The notes beneath the pieces were generated by a model, which searched no databases, was not told where the DNA came from, and worked only from the letters and a program-made list of their open reading frames with translations. Positions 55,108 through 64,000 of a stretch of DNA of 64,000 bases are shown here, one piece after another. Positions within the stretch are counted from its first letter, which is position 1. Each line of letters starts with the position of its first letter. The position numbers and the translations under genes were made by a program. This DNA comes from Alcanivorax sp. 24 (GTDB taxonomy: Bacteria; Pseudomonadota; Gammaproteobacteria; Pseudomonadales; Alcanivoracaceae). The stretch lies in contig NZ_SNUA01000009.1 of the NCBI RefSeq assembly GCF_004360225.1, positions 1 to 64,000 on the forward strand, read 5' to 3'.

Positions 55108-55195
55108 GGCCCGGGCGGCGCTCCGCTTGGCCGCGAATGCCCTGAGCCGTTGGCGATTCGCTTGCCAGCAAGCTTCCCACAGCGGCGCTGTAGCC
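55100..55195. repeat. Hybrid REP element at end of array
   Basis: It begins at GTGGGAAGCGGC, continues with GGCGCTCCGCTTGGCCGCGAA and ends with a GCTTGCCAGCAAGCTTCCCA arm. It is homologous to the element at 29089-29195. Confidence 0.75.
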
Positions 55196-55282
55196 CCCTC
55201 TGAAGGGAGGTCTTCGAGGTAACCGGGCAATGCGGGAGCCCCCCGCCGGAGCGACCCTTCCCGCTAAACCGCGAGGAACCTT

Positions 55283-55360
55283 TTTTATGACCGCCGTCCA
55301 TGGCGGTCACCCTTCGGGCCGTCGCGCAGCAACGTTAAAAATTGCTCCCGGCAATTTTTT
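55283..55360. repeat. Two-hairpin dispersed repeat, copy 2 (terminator)
   Basis: Inverted relative to copy 1 at 29305-29390. The stem is AAAAATTGC (55337-55345)/GCAATTTTT (55351-55359), followed by T or A tracts. The second palindrome is GACCGCC-ATGGAC-GGCGGTC in reverse complement. It lies 68 bp past the ilvD stop and can act as its terminator. Confidence 0.75.
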
Positions 55361-55427
55361 ATTTCCGCAATGCCCTCAGCCCCGGGTTTTGACTTTAGCG
55401 TCCGGCGTCCGGCTCTTCTTCCACCGC

Positions 55428-57104
55428 TCAGTCGCCGTCGGTCACCGCGCCCCGGGAAGCCGAACCCACGGTGCGGGCGTACTTGGCCAGCACTCCGCGG
55501 GTATAGCGCGGTGCCGGTGCCTGCCAGCGGGCATGACGTTCGATCATCGCCTGCTCGGACACTTTCAGGGTGATGGTGTTGCTCTCCGCGTCGATGACGA
55601 TTTCGTCACCGTCCTCCACCAGGGCAATGGGACCGCCTTCCTGCGCCTCGGGAGTAATGTGGCCCACTACGAAACCGTGGCTGCCACCGGAAAAACGGCC
55701 ATCGGTGATCAGCGCCACGTCCTGGCCCAGACCACGTCCCATGATCGCCGAAGTGGGCGTCAGCATTTCTCGCATGCCCGGGCCACCGCGCGGGCCTTCG
55801 TAGCGGATCACCACCACGTCGCCGGCCACCACGGCGCCCTCCATGATGCCAACGGTGGCCTCTTCCTCGGAGGAAAATACCCGTGCCTTGCCACTGAAGT
55901 GGGTGCCTTCATGGCCGGTGATCTTGGCCACCGCGCCGGTCGGCGCCAGGTTGCCGTGGAGAATACGCAGATGGCTGTCTTTCTTGATCGGGTTATCCAG
56001 CGCGCGAATGATGTTCTGTTCGTCGGGATAGGGCGCTACCCCGGCCAGATTTTCCGCCAGGGTACGGCCGGTGACGGTGAGGCAGTCACCGTGCAGCAGC
56101 CCTTCCTCCAGTAACGTTTTCATCAGTGGCTGAATGCCGCCGATGGCCACCAGTTCACTCATCAGGTAATGCCCGCTGGGGCGCACGTCCGCCAGCACCG
56201 GTACTCTTTCACCGATGCGGGTAAAGTCTTCCAGGCTCAGCGGCACGCCGATGGTGTGGGCCATGGCCATCAAATGGAGCACCGCATTGGTGGAACCGGC
56301 CAGGGCGATGACCACGGTGATGGCGTTCTCGAACGCTTCCCGGGTCAAAATGTCGCTGGGCTTGATGTCCCGTTCCAACAGATCCAGCACGGCGGCGCCA
56401 GCGGCCCGGCAGTCGGCCAGCTTGTCAGCGGATTCGGCGTTCTGCGCGGAACTGCCCGGCAGGCTCATGCCCAGGGCCTCAATGGCGCTGGCCATGGTGT
56501 TGGCGGTGTACATCCCGCCACAGGAGCCGGCGCCAGGCACCGCCACCTTTTCCACCTGCTCCACCTCGATCAGACGCTTGTCGCCCTTGGTGTAGGCCCC
56601 CACCGCCTCGAACACGGAAATCAGATCGGTGTGCCCGGGACCGGGCTTGATGGTACCGCCGTAAACGAACACCGACGGCCGGTTAAGTCGCGCCAGTCCC
56701 ATCAGGCAGCCGGGCATATTCTTGTCGCAGCCGCCGATGGCCACCAACCCGTCGAAGCCTTCGCAACCGGCCACGGTTTCGATCGAATCGGCGATCACCT
56801 CGCGGGAAACCAGGGAGTACTTCATCCCTTCGGTGCCATTGGCGATGCCATCGGAGATGGTAATGGTATTGAAGATCACGCTTTTGCCACCGGCAGCGTC
56901 AGCGCCTTCACCGGCCTCGCGGGCGAGACCGTCGATATGCATGTTACAGGGTGTCACCCGACTCCAGGTGGAGGCGATGCCGACCTGCGGTTTCTGGAAG
57001 TCCTCGTCGGTAAACCCGGTGGCACGCAACATGGCCCGACTCGGCGCCTTGGCAATACCGTCCACCACCGGCGCGGAATAGCGGCGGCGTTTGTCTTCAG
57101 TCAT
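55428..57104 (-). CDS. ilvD: Dihydroxy-acid dehydratase
   Basis: The 558-residue Fe-S enzyme converts 2,3-dihydroxy-isovalerate/methylvalerate to the 2-oxo acids of valine and isoleucine synthesis. Cluster cysteines are seen in [16 protein letters not shown] and [20 protein letters not shown] is the C-terminal signature. It is the short IlvD/Edd class (E. coli IlvD is about 616). ATG 57104 has AGGAG upstream. It stands alone, divergent from the PiT-like gene. Confidence 0.95.
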   Translation of the reverse strand: MTEDKRRRYSAPVVDGIAKAPSRAMLRATGFTDEDFQKPQVGIASTWSRVTPCNMHIDGLAREAGEGADAAGGKSVIFNTITISDGIANGTEGMKYSLVSREVIADSIETVAGCEGFDGLVAIGGCDKNMPGCLMGLARLNRPSVFVYGGTIKPGPGHTDLISVFEAVGAYTKGDKRLIEVEQVEKVAVPGAGSCGGMYTANTMASAIEALGMSLPGSSAQNAESADKLADCRAAGAAVLDLLERDIKPSDILTREAFENAITVVIALAGSTNAVLHLMAMAHTIGVPLSLEDFTRIGERVPVLADVRPSGHYLMSELVAIGGIQPLMKTLLEEGLLHGDCLTVTGRTLAENLAGVAPYPDEQNIIRALDNPIKKDSHLRILHGNLAPTGAVAKITGHEGTHFSGKARVFSSEEEATVGIMEGAVVAGDVVVIRYEGPRGGPGMREMLTPTSAIMGRGLGQDVALITDGRFSGGSHGFVVGHITPEAQEGGPIALVEDGDEIVIDAESNTITLKVSEQAMIERHARWQAPAPRYTRGVLAKYARTVGSASRGAVTDGD

Positions 57105-57220
57105 CGTTGTTCTCCTGATCACGAGCTGATGCCAGCATAACGCTTTTCCCGCCACGTCATAGAGTCGTAAACAATCAGGCACAGGCTGGTTGACGGACTT
57201 CATTCACAAGGAACGGGAAT

Positions 57221-58180
57221 ATGGGCGACATTCTGATGGTAGCGGGTTTCCTGTTGGCGGCGTATTCGATTGTCGCCAACGACGCCATCCAAACCCTGGG
57301 TACCTTTATCTCCTCGAACCATCACCGCCCCTGGTGGCTACTGTGGGCCTTCGCCAGCGCCATTCTGGTAATCGTGCTGCTGTACGGATGGTTCAGTCAC
57401 GGCGGGGATCCGGCCTATGGCCGTCTGGAAAAATTCCCCATGCCCGAACAGGGCATCACCTGGCTTTATGTGATTCCACCGCTGGCCATCCTGATTCTGA
57501 CCCGCTACGGCATACCGGTAAGCACTACCTTTCTGGTGCTGTCGGTATTCGCCGCCGGCAACGTGCAGTCGATGCTGAGCAAGTCCGGGCTCGGGTACGC
57601 CGTGGCGTTCGTCGTCGCCTTGTTCACCTACCGGTTCGTGATCCGGCATCTGACCGAGTATTTCGACCGCACCTACGGCAACCCCGTGCCCGCCTACTGG
57701 ATCGCGTTGCAATGGGCCTCCACCGGTTTCCTGTGGAGCCAGTGGCTGATCCAGGATCTGGCCAACATCTACGCCTACCTGCCGCGGGAGCTGGATGGTC
57801 AGCAGTTCTTTTTATCACTCCTGGTGCTGCTGGTTCTGCACGCCTGGATCTTCAAAACCGCCGGCGGCGCCATCCAGCGCATCGTCACCACCAAGACCGG
57901 CACCGTGGATATCCGGGCCGCCACCATCATCGATTTCATCTACGCCATCATTCTGTTCGTATTCAAGGAGATGAGCAGCATTCCCATGTCCACCACCTGG
58001 GTGTTCCTGGGGCTGCTGGCCGGACGGGAATTCGCCATCTCCATGCACATGTTCACCCCCTCGACGCGGGAAACCGCGCGCGTGGTGATGTCGGATGCGA
58101 TGAAAGCGATGCTGGGTCTGGCGGTGAGTCTGCTGTTGGCGTTCGGTTTGCCGCCGCTGTTCCGGATGCTCGGTGGCTAG
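57221..58180 (+). CDS. Multi-pass membrane protein, distant PiT-like transporter
   Basis: The 319-residue protein has about eight or nine transmembrane segments. ANDAIQTLGTFI near the N-terminus and two STT motifs (GIPVSTTFLVL and IPMSTTWVFLG) recall the PHO4/PiT family signature (ANDVANAFG..., PVSTTH) but the sequence is divergent. An ion or phosphate transport role is therefore inference. AAGGAA precedes ATG 57221. Confidence 0.7.
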   Translation: MGDILMVAGFLLAAYSIVANDAIQTLGTFISSNHHRPWWLLWAFASAILVIVLLYGWFSHGGDPAYGRLEKFPMPEQGITWLYVIPPLAILILTRYGIPVSTTFLVLSVFAAGNVQSMLSKSGLGYAVAFVVALFTYRFVIRHLTEYFDRTYGNPVPAYWIALQWASTGFLWSQWLIQDLANIYAYLPRELDGQQFFLSLLVLLVLHAWIFKTAGGAIQRIVTTKTGTVDIRAATIIDFIYAIILFVFKEMSSIPMSTTWVFLGLLAGREFAISMHMFTPSTRETARVVMSDAMKAMLGLAVSLLLAFGLPPLFRMLGG

Positions 58181-58199
58181 GGCTCGCCGACAACGGGAT

Positions 58200-58688
58200 T
58201 CAGCGCGCCTCGCCAACCCGGGCGCTCAACGCCTTGATCAGAAGCGCCGGGTCGAATCCGGGCCCGGTCGCCGCCTTGGGCACGATGTAGTACAAGCGCG
58301 GCATCGGATAGATCAGAATATAGCGGTCGTTATGGCGCCATTTCCGTATCTTGTCCCAGCTGACCATGGCGGTGCCGCTCTCCGCCTCGAAGCGGATCCC
58401 GGCGTCCATCAGGGCCATCGTGGTGGGTTCCTGAATCGCTTTGTAGCTCCGATAATGGCGCCGTGAAAGCCAGGGCGCGACCAATAACCGCAGCAGCAGG
58501 AAAGTCACACCGCCACCGATCAGGCCGCCCATCGCCCCGGCCCGCACCACCGGCGGCCCAAACAGCGCCAGCACCACCAGAACCGCCAGTACCAATGCGT
58601 AGACCACCTTCGCCCTGGGCGTCGGCCGGGCAAACAATCCGGCGGCACGGACATAATCGTCTTCGCTTATGGTGTACCGCGCTTCCAT
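58200..58688 (-). CDS. YcxB-like membrane protein
   Basis: The 162-residue protein has an N-terminal YTISEDDYVRA segment, two transmembrane segments (about 28-44 and 50-70) and a C-terminal domain (SWDKIRKWRHNDRYILIY). This is the YcxB pattern. GGAGG precedes ATG 58688. Function unknown. Confidence 0.72.
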   Translation of the reverse strand: MEARYTISEDDYVRAAGLFARPTPRAKVVYALVLAVLVVLALFGPPVVRAGAMGGLIGGGVTFLLLRLLVAPWLSRRHYRSYKAIQEPTTMALMDAGIRFEAESGTAMVSWDKIRKWRHNDRYILIYPMPRLYYIVPKAATGPGFDPALLIKALSARVGEAR

Positions 58689-58839
58689 GGCGGCGCCTCC
58701 CTCACATTGATGAACACAGAGTGTACCGGATTCACGATGCGAATCCGCACCCGGCGCGGTGAAATCGCGACGCGATCGTCACCATCAGGGCATTGGCTTT
58801 TCTCATCAATGCCATAAACAAAATCTTTTCTTTTGTTTA

Positions 58840-58915
58840 GGAATAATTCCGTCACAATAGCGTCCTTCCTTACCTCATTCCCGGCCGCCGGCTTCTCCGG
58901 CGGCTTTTTGTTTTT
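58840..58915 (+). terminator. Palindrome and leader terminator upstream of MFS gene
   Basis: GGAATAATTCC (58840-58850) is a palindrome in an AT-rich promoter-like region. About 34 bp downstream GCCGCCGG (58884-58891) pairs with CCGGCGGC (58897-58904) and is followed by TTTTTGTTTTTT. The terminator ends just 24 bp before the MFS ATG, with no gene upstream on this strand. It may be an attenuator or end a short RNA. Confidence 0.6.
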
Positions 58916-58939
58916 TCCGCACGGCGGCAAGGAGCGTCC

Positions 58940-60127
58940 ATGTCCACCCAAACCGGCAAGGCCGCCATGGCCAGGCACCCCCGCATCGCCGAGCTGGCCC
59001 TGGCGCTGGGCGGCTTTGGCATCGGCACCGGGGAATTCGTCATCATGGGCCTGCTCAGCCGGATCGCCCTGGATCTGCAGGTGGACCCGCAGGACGTGGG
59101 CTATGCCATCAGCAGCTATGCCCTGGGCGTGGTGGTGGGTGCGCCGATCATTTCCACTCTGGCGGCCCGGGTGCCACGGCGGGCCCTACTGATCATTCTG
59201 ATGCTGGTGTTCGCGCTGGGGAATCTCGCCAGTGCCCTGGCGCCGGGATTCTGGTCCTTCATCGCGCTCCGTTTCATCGCCGGCCTGCCCCATGGCGCCT
59301 ATTTCGGCGTCGCCGCCCTGGTGGCGGCATCGGCGGTGCCGTTCCATCAACGGGCACGGGCGGTGGCCCGGGTGATGACCGGCCTGACCGTGGCAATCCT
59401 GTTGGGCGCGCCCCTGGGCACCTGGGCCGGGAATCAGTTCGGTTGGCCAGTGGCGTTCGCCGGGGTCGGCGCCATTGCCCTGCTCACCGCTCTGATGGTG
59501 AGGCTGTTCGTGCCGGCGCAACCGGTGGACCCGCACGCCAGTCCGCTACGTGAGCTGTCCGCGCTGCTCAAACATCGGGTGTTGTTCACCCTGGGCATCG
59601 CCAGCATCGGTTTCGGCGGCATGTTCGCGGTGTTCAGTTATGTGATGCCGACCCTCACCGAGCAAGCCGGCATGGACGAATCTCTGGGTCCGCTGGTGTT
59701 GGCGATCTTCGGTATCGGCACCATTCTCGGCACCCTGGCCGGCGCCCGGGCCGCCGATGGCAACCTGATGAAATCCATCCCCGGCATTCTGATCTGGTGC
59801 GCGGTGATTCAGGGGTTGTTCTTCGTGGCCGCCAATTCAATGTGGTGGGGGCTGCTGTTCGTGGGTCTGGTGGGCACCAGCATGGCGCTCGGGCCGGCAT
59901 TGCAGACGCGGCTGATGGATGTGGCCGGAGACGGCCAGACCATGGCCGCGTCCCTCAACCACGCCGCCTTCAACCTGGCCAACGCCCTCGGCGCCTGGCT
60001 GGCCGGCGTCGCCACCCGTGGCGACCTGCCCTGGTCCACCACCGGACTGGTGGGCACCGCTCTGGCTCTGGGCGGCCTGCTGGTGTTCTGCGCCGGCCAG
60101 GCGGTGGAGCGGGCCACCGACCATTAA
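58940..60127 (+). CDS. MFS drug/sugar efflux transporter (DHA1, AraJ/Cmx-like)
   Basis: The 395-residue transporter has 12 transmembrane segments. GEFVIMGLLSRIALDLQV in TM1 and RFIAGLPHGAYFGVAALVA in TM4 match the DHA1 AraJ/CmlA-like group. AAGGAG precedes ATG 58940. Substrate unknown. It is preceded by a leader terminator, suggesting control by attenuation. Confidence 0.9.
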   Translation: MSTQTGKAAMARHPRIAELALALGGFGIGTGEFVIMGLLSRIALDLQVDPQDVGYAISSYALGVVVGAPIISTLAARVPRRALLIILMLVFALGNLASALAPGFWSFIALRFIAGLPHGAYFGVAALVAASAVPFHQRARAVARVMTGLTVAILLGAPLGTWAGNQFGWPVAFAGVGAIALLTALMVRLFVPAQPVDPHASPLRELSALLKHRVLFTLGIASIGFGGMFAVFSYVMPTLTEQAGMDESLGPLVLAIFGIGTILGTLAGARAADGNLMKSIPGILIWCAVIQGLFFVAANSMWWGLLFVGLVGTSMALGPALQTRLMDVAGDGQTMAASLNHAAFNLANALGAWLAGVATRGDLPWSTTGLVGTALALGGLLVFCAGQAVERATDH

Positions 60128-60156
60128 CCGCCCGACCGCTTCACACAGACCGAACC

Positions 60157-60249
60157 ACGAAGCCGCTGTGGGAAGCTTGCTTGCAAGCGAATGGTCAACG
60201 GCCCGGAGGCATTCGCGGCCAAGGCCGCTTCCCACAGCGGCTTCGTAGC
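60157..60249. repeat. REP/BIME palindrome (mixed variants)
   Basis: One half is GAAGCCGCTGTGGGAAGCTTG...GCGAAT and the other ATTCGCGGCCAAGGCC...CCCACAGCGGCTTCG. The outer stems pair (GAAGCCGCTGTGGGAAGC) but the inner parts belong to different REP variants. It lies after the MFS gene and before envZ. Confidence 0.85.
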
Positions 60250-60354
60250 CCAATCCGTGGGAAGCCCGTTGCCTTGGCAGTAGCCGTGTTGCGTGCAAGC
60301 CGGCTCTTCAACGGCGGTGGCCCATGGATGGCGCTTGACGTCACCAGCTCCGGT

Positions 60355-61674
60355 TCACCGCACCCCGGCGGAGAGCGTCTCCGGCTGCACCAGTTGGCCG
60401 GTGACCGGGAAGCGAATACGCACCTGCAAGCCGCCTTCCGGGTGATTGTCCAGCGCCATCTGGCCATGGTGCATGTCGACGATGCGCTTGACGATGGCCA
60501 GGCCCAGGCCGCTGCCGCTGAGCGTGCGTGCCTTCTCGCCACGAGAGAACGGCTGCAACAGCATGGGGATGTCTTCCTCGCGCACCCCTCGACCATGATC
60601 GCGGACGATCAGCAACACTGCGTTGTCATCCATTATGGTGTGGATCTCCACCGGCGCGGCACCGTATTTGAGCGCGTTGGTGATCAGATTGGTGAGCATG
60701 CGCTTGGCGGTGAGCCGCTTGAGCATCAGGCGCGGCACCTCGGCCAGAGTGATACGGAGCTGCTCCGCCGGGTATTTGCCGCACACTTCCTCGATCAACG
60801 CGTTGAGGCTTTCATAGGAAGGCTGCTCGTCGGCGCCGTCGCGAATGAAAGCGATGAACTGCTCGAGAATCGCGTCCATGTCCTCAATGTCGGCGATGAT
60901 GCCCTGGGACAGCTCTTCGTCGTCGAGGAACTCGGCGGACAGACGCAGCCGGGTCAGCGGCGTGCGCAAATCATGGGACACCCCCGCCAGCAGCAAAGCC
61001 CGGTCCCGCTGCGCCTGTTGCAGATCCCGGGTCATGCGGTTGAAGGCGCGGTTCACCGCCTGGATCTCGGTGGGACCGATGGTATCGTCCAGCACCGGCA
61101 CCGCTTCCCCCCGGCCGACTTTGAGGGCGACCCGGGCCAGCCGGCGCAGCGGCCGGTTCAGGCTACGGGCAATCAGCAAGCCACCGATCACCGCCAGCAG
61201 CGGCACGGTGACCCCCCAACCCAGCAACAGATAGCGGTCATAGTCGCGGAAGAACACCATCGGCACGCGCAGCCAGGCGCCTTCGAACGACGGTGCGTTG
61301 ACCCACAACACTGGTTGGCGGGCGTCTTCCAGCCGAACCGTCACCGGCTCGTCCAGCAACCCCGCCAGTTCGTCACCGAACTGATTCACCACCGGCCGCG
61401 TGAGCAACAGGCTGTCCGGCTCTCGCAAACTCGGTGGCGTTCCCACGCCAATACCGGTGGTGGCTCCCAGGCGCTCTTCCAGAAAGTCGCTGTCGGCGCC
61501 CTCCTCGAAGATCAGTTCCGCTTGCAGGGCGGTAAGACGGGCGTACTCACGAATACCCGGAAGATAGGCGTTACGGGCAAAAAACCACAGGGTGATGGCC
61601 TGGCTCAGGCCGATTACCAGCCCGACGATCAGGGCCGCGCGGAAAAAGGCGGTGCGGGGGTAAAGTTTGGGCAT
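60355..61674 (-). CDS. envZ: Osmosensor histidine kinase EnvZ
   Basis: The 439-residue kinase has a short N-terminal tail, TM1 (about 12-33), a periplasmic domain, TM2 (about 150-170), HAMP, a dimerisation helix with H234 (GVSHDLRTPL) and the N box (NLITNALKYG), G1 (DHGRGV) and G2 (GSGLGLAI) boxes. The match to EnvZ is clear in the H-box context. It follows ompR on the same strand, but a 294-bp spacer separates them. Confidence 0.93.
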   Translation of the reverse strand: MPKLYPRTAFFRAALIVGLVIGLSQAITLWFFARNAYLPGIREYARLTALQAELIFEEGADSDFLEERLGATTGIGVGTPPSLREPDSLLLTRPVVNQFGDELAGLLDEPVTVRLEDARQPVLWVNAPSFEGAWLRVPMVFFRDYDRYLLLGWGVTVPLLAVIGGLLIARSLNRPLRRLARVALKVGRGEAVPVLDDTIGPTEIQAVNRAFNRMTRDLQQAQRDRALLLAGVSHDLRTPLTRLRLSAEFLDDEELSQGIIADIEDMDAILEQFIAFIRDGADEQPSYESLNALIEEVCGKYPAEQLRITLAEVPRLMLKRLTAKRMLTNLITNALKYGAAPVEIHTIMDDNAVLLIVRDHGRGVREEDIPMLLQPFSRGEKARTLSGSGLGLAIVKRIVDMHHGQMALDNHPEGGLQVRIRFPVTGQLVQPETLSAGVR

Positions 61675-61689
61675 AGGGTCTCATTCCAA

Positions 61690-61850
61690 TCACAGCTCGC
61701 GAGCCGCTCCCACGGCCGCTTCGTAGTGCCCATTGTGGGAACGGGAACAGACCGCTAACACGCAAGACTCCATTGGCTGCTAAAGCAGCTTCCCACAGCG
61801 GCCTGGTAGCGCTCTCCGTGGGAAGCGAACCGGGCGCCCAAGCCGCGAAA
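61690..61850. repeat. REP remnants in the ompR-envZ spacer
   Basis: GCTCGCGAGC (61695-61704), GCTGC-TAAA-GCAGC (61776-61789) and CTTCCCACAGCGGCCTGGTAGC are fragments of the REP family. They occupy part of the 294-bp spacer where E. coli has overlapping genes. The rest of the spacer shows no gene. Confidence 0.65.
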
Positions 61851-61968
61851 ATTGATCCGCCAGCCGTGATTCACGAGCCGCCCATACCGGCCTGAATTCA
61901 TATCTCCAAGGGCTCGTAAACCGGATTTGAGTTTAGCGCGCCGACGTGATGCGTGTAAGCGAATGATG

Positions 61969-62679
61969 TCAGTCCGGCACGAACACATAACCCACGCCCC
62001 ATACGGTCTGGATGTAGCGGGGCTTGGAGGGATCCTCCTCCAGCAGGCGGCGCAGCCGCGACACCTGCACATCAATGGAACGCTCCATGGCGGACCATTC
62101 CCGCCCCCGGGCCAGGCTCATCAACTTATCCCGGGTCAGCGGCTCCCGCTGATGCTGGATCAGCGCTTTGAGCACGGCGAACTCACCGGTGGTCAACGCC
62201 TGCGGCTCACCATCACGGCTCAGCGTGCGGCTGGACAGGTCCAGCGTCCAGGGCCCGAAGTCCACACTGCCTTCCGCTTTGCTTGGCGCCCCCGGTACTT
62301 CGCGTACGTGACGGCGCAGTACCGCGCGGATACGCGCGCTCAGCTCCTTCGGATTGAATGGCTTGGGCAGGTAATCGTCGGCGCCGGCATCCAGCCCTTC
62401 GATGCGCTCGGCGTCATCCCCCTTGGCCGTGAGCATGATGATCGGCAGGTCGTTCTCACTCTCGCGCAGGCGCCGGCAGATCGACAGGCCGTCCTCGCCA
62501 GGCAGCATCAGGTCCAGAACCATCAGCGAATAGATCTCCCGGGACAGGGCCCGGTCCATCTGCTCGGCGTCCGCCACCGCTTTCACCGCGTAGCCCTGCT
62601 CCTCGAGGAACCGTTGCAGCAGGCCGCGCAGGCGGGCGTCGTCGTCCACCACCAGAATCTTGTCCACTTGTTCGCTCAT
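61969..62679 (-). CDS. ompR: Response regulator OmpR
   Basis: The 236-residue regulator has a receiver domain with phospho-acceptor D56 (LMVLDLMLPGEDG) and a C-terminal winged helix (about 140-232; REWSAMERSIDVQVSRLRRL). It regulates porins and other genes with EnvZ. GGGAAG precedes ATG 62679. Its 3' end is unusually far from envZ. Confidence 0.95.
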   Translation of the reverse strand: MSEQVDKILVVDDDARLRGLLQRFLEEQGYAVKAVADAEQMDRALSREIYSLMVLDLMLPGEDGLSICRRLRESENDLPIIMLTAKGDDAERIEGLDAGADDYLPKPFNPKELSARIRAVLRRHVREVPGAPSKAEGSVDFGPWTLDLSSRTLSRDGEPQALTTGEFAVLKALIQHQREPLTRDKLMSLARGREWSAMERSIDVQVSRLRRLLEEDPSKPRYIQTVWGVGYVFVPD

Positions 62680-62913
62680 GAGGCTTCCCGAATCGTTTTG
62701 ACTGCCGAATGACCCGTCTCATACCCGTCACTGTGACGGCGGGCAAGTTTTACGATGATTAAGATTGTATATAAAGATTACTGTCGACACCCGATGTGCC
62801 GATCCGCGGCCTGCCCGGAAACGGCACCCGGCTGACGTTTTTCATCAGCTTACCTTTGTCGGACGGACTGCTATCATTTTCACGACGTGCTGTTTTTAGG
62901 GGGGATAACACGC

Positions 62914-63276
62914 ATGGCCAAGATACTGGTGGTGGACGATTCACCCACCCAGCTCACCAACCTGGCGAGGATCGTCGAGGGACAGGGGCATCAGGTGATC
63001 ACCGCCGTGAACGGCGTGGAAGGCATAGAACGGGCGCGCAGCGAACGGCCGGACCTGATTCTGATGGATGTGGTGATGCCGGAACTGAATGGTTTCCAGG
63101 CCACCCGCAAGATCACCCGGGATGCGGATCTGGGAGGCATTCCCGTGATCCTGGTGACCACCAAGGACCAGGAGACCGACAAGGTCTGGGGGGAACGCCA
63201 GGGCGCCTCCGGCTACATCGTCAAGCCTCCCAGGGAAGCGGAGCTACTGGCGGAAATCGACCGGGTATTGCGCTGA
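62914..63276 (+). CDS. pilH: PilH-like response regulator of type IV pilus/chemosensory system
   Basis: The 120-residue single-domain receiver has D52 (LILMDVVMPELNG) and the segment VTTKDQETDKVWGERQGASG, which matches PilH closely. PilH is normally part of the pilGHIJ chemosensory operon; no other pil gene is in the window, so it stands alone. ATG 62914 has GGGGGG upstream, somewhat far. A terminator follows. Confidence 0.88.
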   Translation: MAKILVVDDSPTQLTNLARIVEGQGHQVITAVNGVEGIERARSERPDLILMDVVMPELNGFQATRKITRDADLGGIPVILVTTKDQETDKVWGERQGASGYIVKPPREAELLAEIDRVLR

Positions 63277-63319
63277 TCTTCGGCGATAACCACAGCCATC
63301 CGGGCAAGTCAATCTATGA

Positions 63320-63357
63320 ACGACCGGAGTCATTCCCTATGATTCCGGTCGTTTCTT
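63320..63357 (+). terminator. Terminator of pilH
   Basis: ACGACCGGA (63320-63328) pairs with TCCGGTCGT (63344-63352) and is followed by TTCTT. The loop is 15 bases. Confidence 0.7.
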
Positions 63358-63414
63358 ATATACGTGCCGGAAACGCCGGCGTGATGCGGATCAGCGTGCA
63401 ATCCAGGAATACCC

Positions 63415-64000
63415 ATGCAGAGCATCGAACAGATCATCGCCCAGGAACTCAACGCCCAGCCGCAACAGGTGACCGCCGCCGTGGCCCTGCTGGACGAAGG
63501 GGCCACCGTGCCGTTTATCGCCCGCTACCGGAAAGAAGCCACCGGCGGACTGGATGATACCCAGCTGCGGAACCTGGAAGAGCGGCTGCGCTACCTGCGC
63601 GAGCTGGAGGAGCGCCGCGAGGCAATCCTCAAGAGCATCGACGAGCAGGAGAAGCTGACTCCGGAATTGGAGAAGGCGATCCGCGAGGCGGACACCAAGA
63701 CCCGGCTCGAGGATCTGTATCTGCCGTACAAGCCCAAGCGCCGCACCCGCGCTCAGATGGCCCGCGAGGCCGGCCTGGAGCCGTTGGCGGATGCTCTGCT
63801 GAACGATCCTGGCCTGGACCCGGAGGGCGAAGCCGCCGGTTATCTCAACGAAGAGCACAAGATCGCTTCCGCCAAGGATGCCCTGGATGGCGCCAAGCAG
63901 ATCCTGATGGAACGCTTCGCCGAAAACGCCGAACTGCTCACCCGCATGCGCACCTTCCTTTGGGAACGGGCCCAGATCCAGTCCCGGGTGGCGGAGGGCA
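63415..64000 (+). CDS. tex: Transcription accessory protein Tex, N-terminal part (cut by window end)
   Basis: The frame is open from ATG 63415 to the window end (195 codons), starting [39 protein letters not shown] and [15 protein letters not shown] are Tex hallmarks in the N-terminal helix-hairpin region. Tex is a nucleic-acid-binding protein of about 770 residues with an S1 domain at its end; most of it lies beyond the window. In E. coli tex (yhgF) also lies near ompR. Confidence 0.95.
   Translation, partial: MQSIEQIIAQELNAQPQQVTAAVALLDEGATVPFIARYRKEATGGLDDTQLRNLEERLRYLRELEERREAILKSIDEQEKLTPELEKAIREADTKTRLEDLYLPYKPKRRTRAQMAREAGLEPLADALLNDPGLDPEGEAAGYLNEEHKIASAKDALDGAKQILMERFAENAELLTRMRTFLWERAQIQSRVAEG

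Noticed and set aside
54150-55230. Several overlapping 250-350-residue open frames on both strands in the repeat array
   Set aside because: The 92-bp unit is not a multiple of three, so each frame passes through all three phases; with no stops in the unit, all frames stay open. The products are repeats of the same peptides and have no ribosome sites.
59797-61758. Plus-strand frame of 653 residues across the MFS end and envZ
   Set aside because: It runs through a REP element and opposite envZ; no domain is recognisable.

Overview
The window is 64 kb of GC-rich chromosomal DNA from a marine-type gammaproteobacterium. Protein-level resemblance, large hydrolase lipoproteins, acyl-CoA synthetases and dense REP-like repeats suggest the Alcanivorax/Alloalcanivorax group. 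That placement is inference; no rRNA or other marker is present. I see no tRNA, rRNA, CRISPR array or prophage. The only transposase is a C-terminal IS4-family fragment cut by the left edge.

Left part (1-16 kb): IS4 remnant, amidase, a metallophosphoesterase-LamG lipoprotein, an HD-domain protein, a Crp/Fnr regulator, a nudE-cysQ-hydrolase operon, two divergent alpha/beta-hydrolase lipoproteins and a MocR-type regulator.

Backbone block 1 (16.1-20.0 kb): yrfG-hslR-hslO-pckA on the plus strand. Backbone block 2 (60.3-64.0 kb): envZ and ompR on the minus strand, then pilH and tex on the plus strand. In E. coli these two blocks are adjacent (pckA next to envZ). Here about 40 kb of accessory genes lies exactly between them.

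Accessory region (20-60 kb): (a) an AraC-type regulator and a tryptophan-tryptophylquinone amine dehydrogenase operon (large subunit, MauE, MauD, light chain, c-type cytochrome, outer-membrane channel, phenylacetaldehyde-type dehydrogenase), which would oxidise arylalkylamines to acids; (b) two acyl-CoA synthetases with a perfect 20-bp palindrome upstream of the second; (c) a type II NADH dehydrogenase-like flavoprotein, a BrkB-family membrane protein, a lytic transglycosylase and a membrane PQQ glucose dehydrogenase; (d) an iron module with FecI-type sigma, FecR, an STN-containing TonB receptor, and a divergent DUF3649-PepSY-DUF3325 operon; (e) a TetR regulator and two hot-dog thioesterases that share the same 12-bp operator; (f) SDR, GST, soluble PQQ sugar dehydrogenase, VOC protein, a second MocR regulator divergent from two tandem AhpD-like genes, ilvD, a PiT-like membrane protein, a YcxB-like protein and an MFS exporter.

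Non-coding structure is the most unusual part. REP/BIME palindromes lie in many gene junctions, and one has become a 92-bp tandem array with a 276-bp higher-order period. Three larger fold-back elements ending in GCCTGTT have long terminal inverted repeats. Two of them are homologous, yet their arms differ at seven positions, and each change is mirrored in the partner arm. A two-hairpin terminator repeat occurs twice with a covarying stem.
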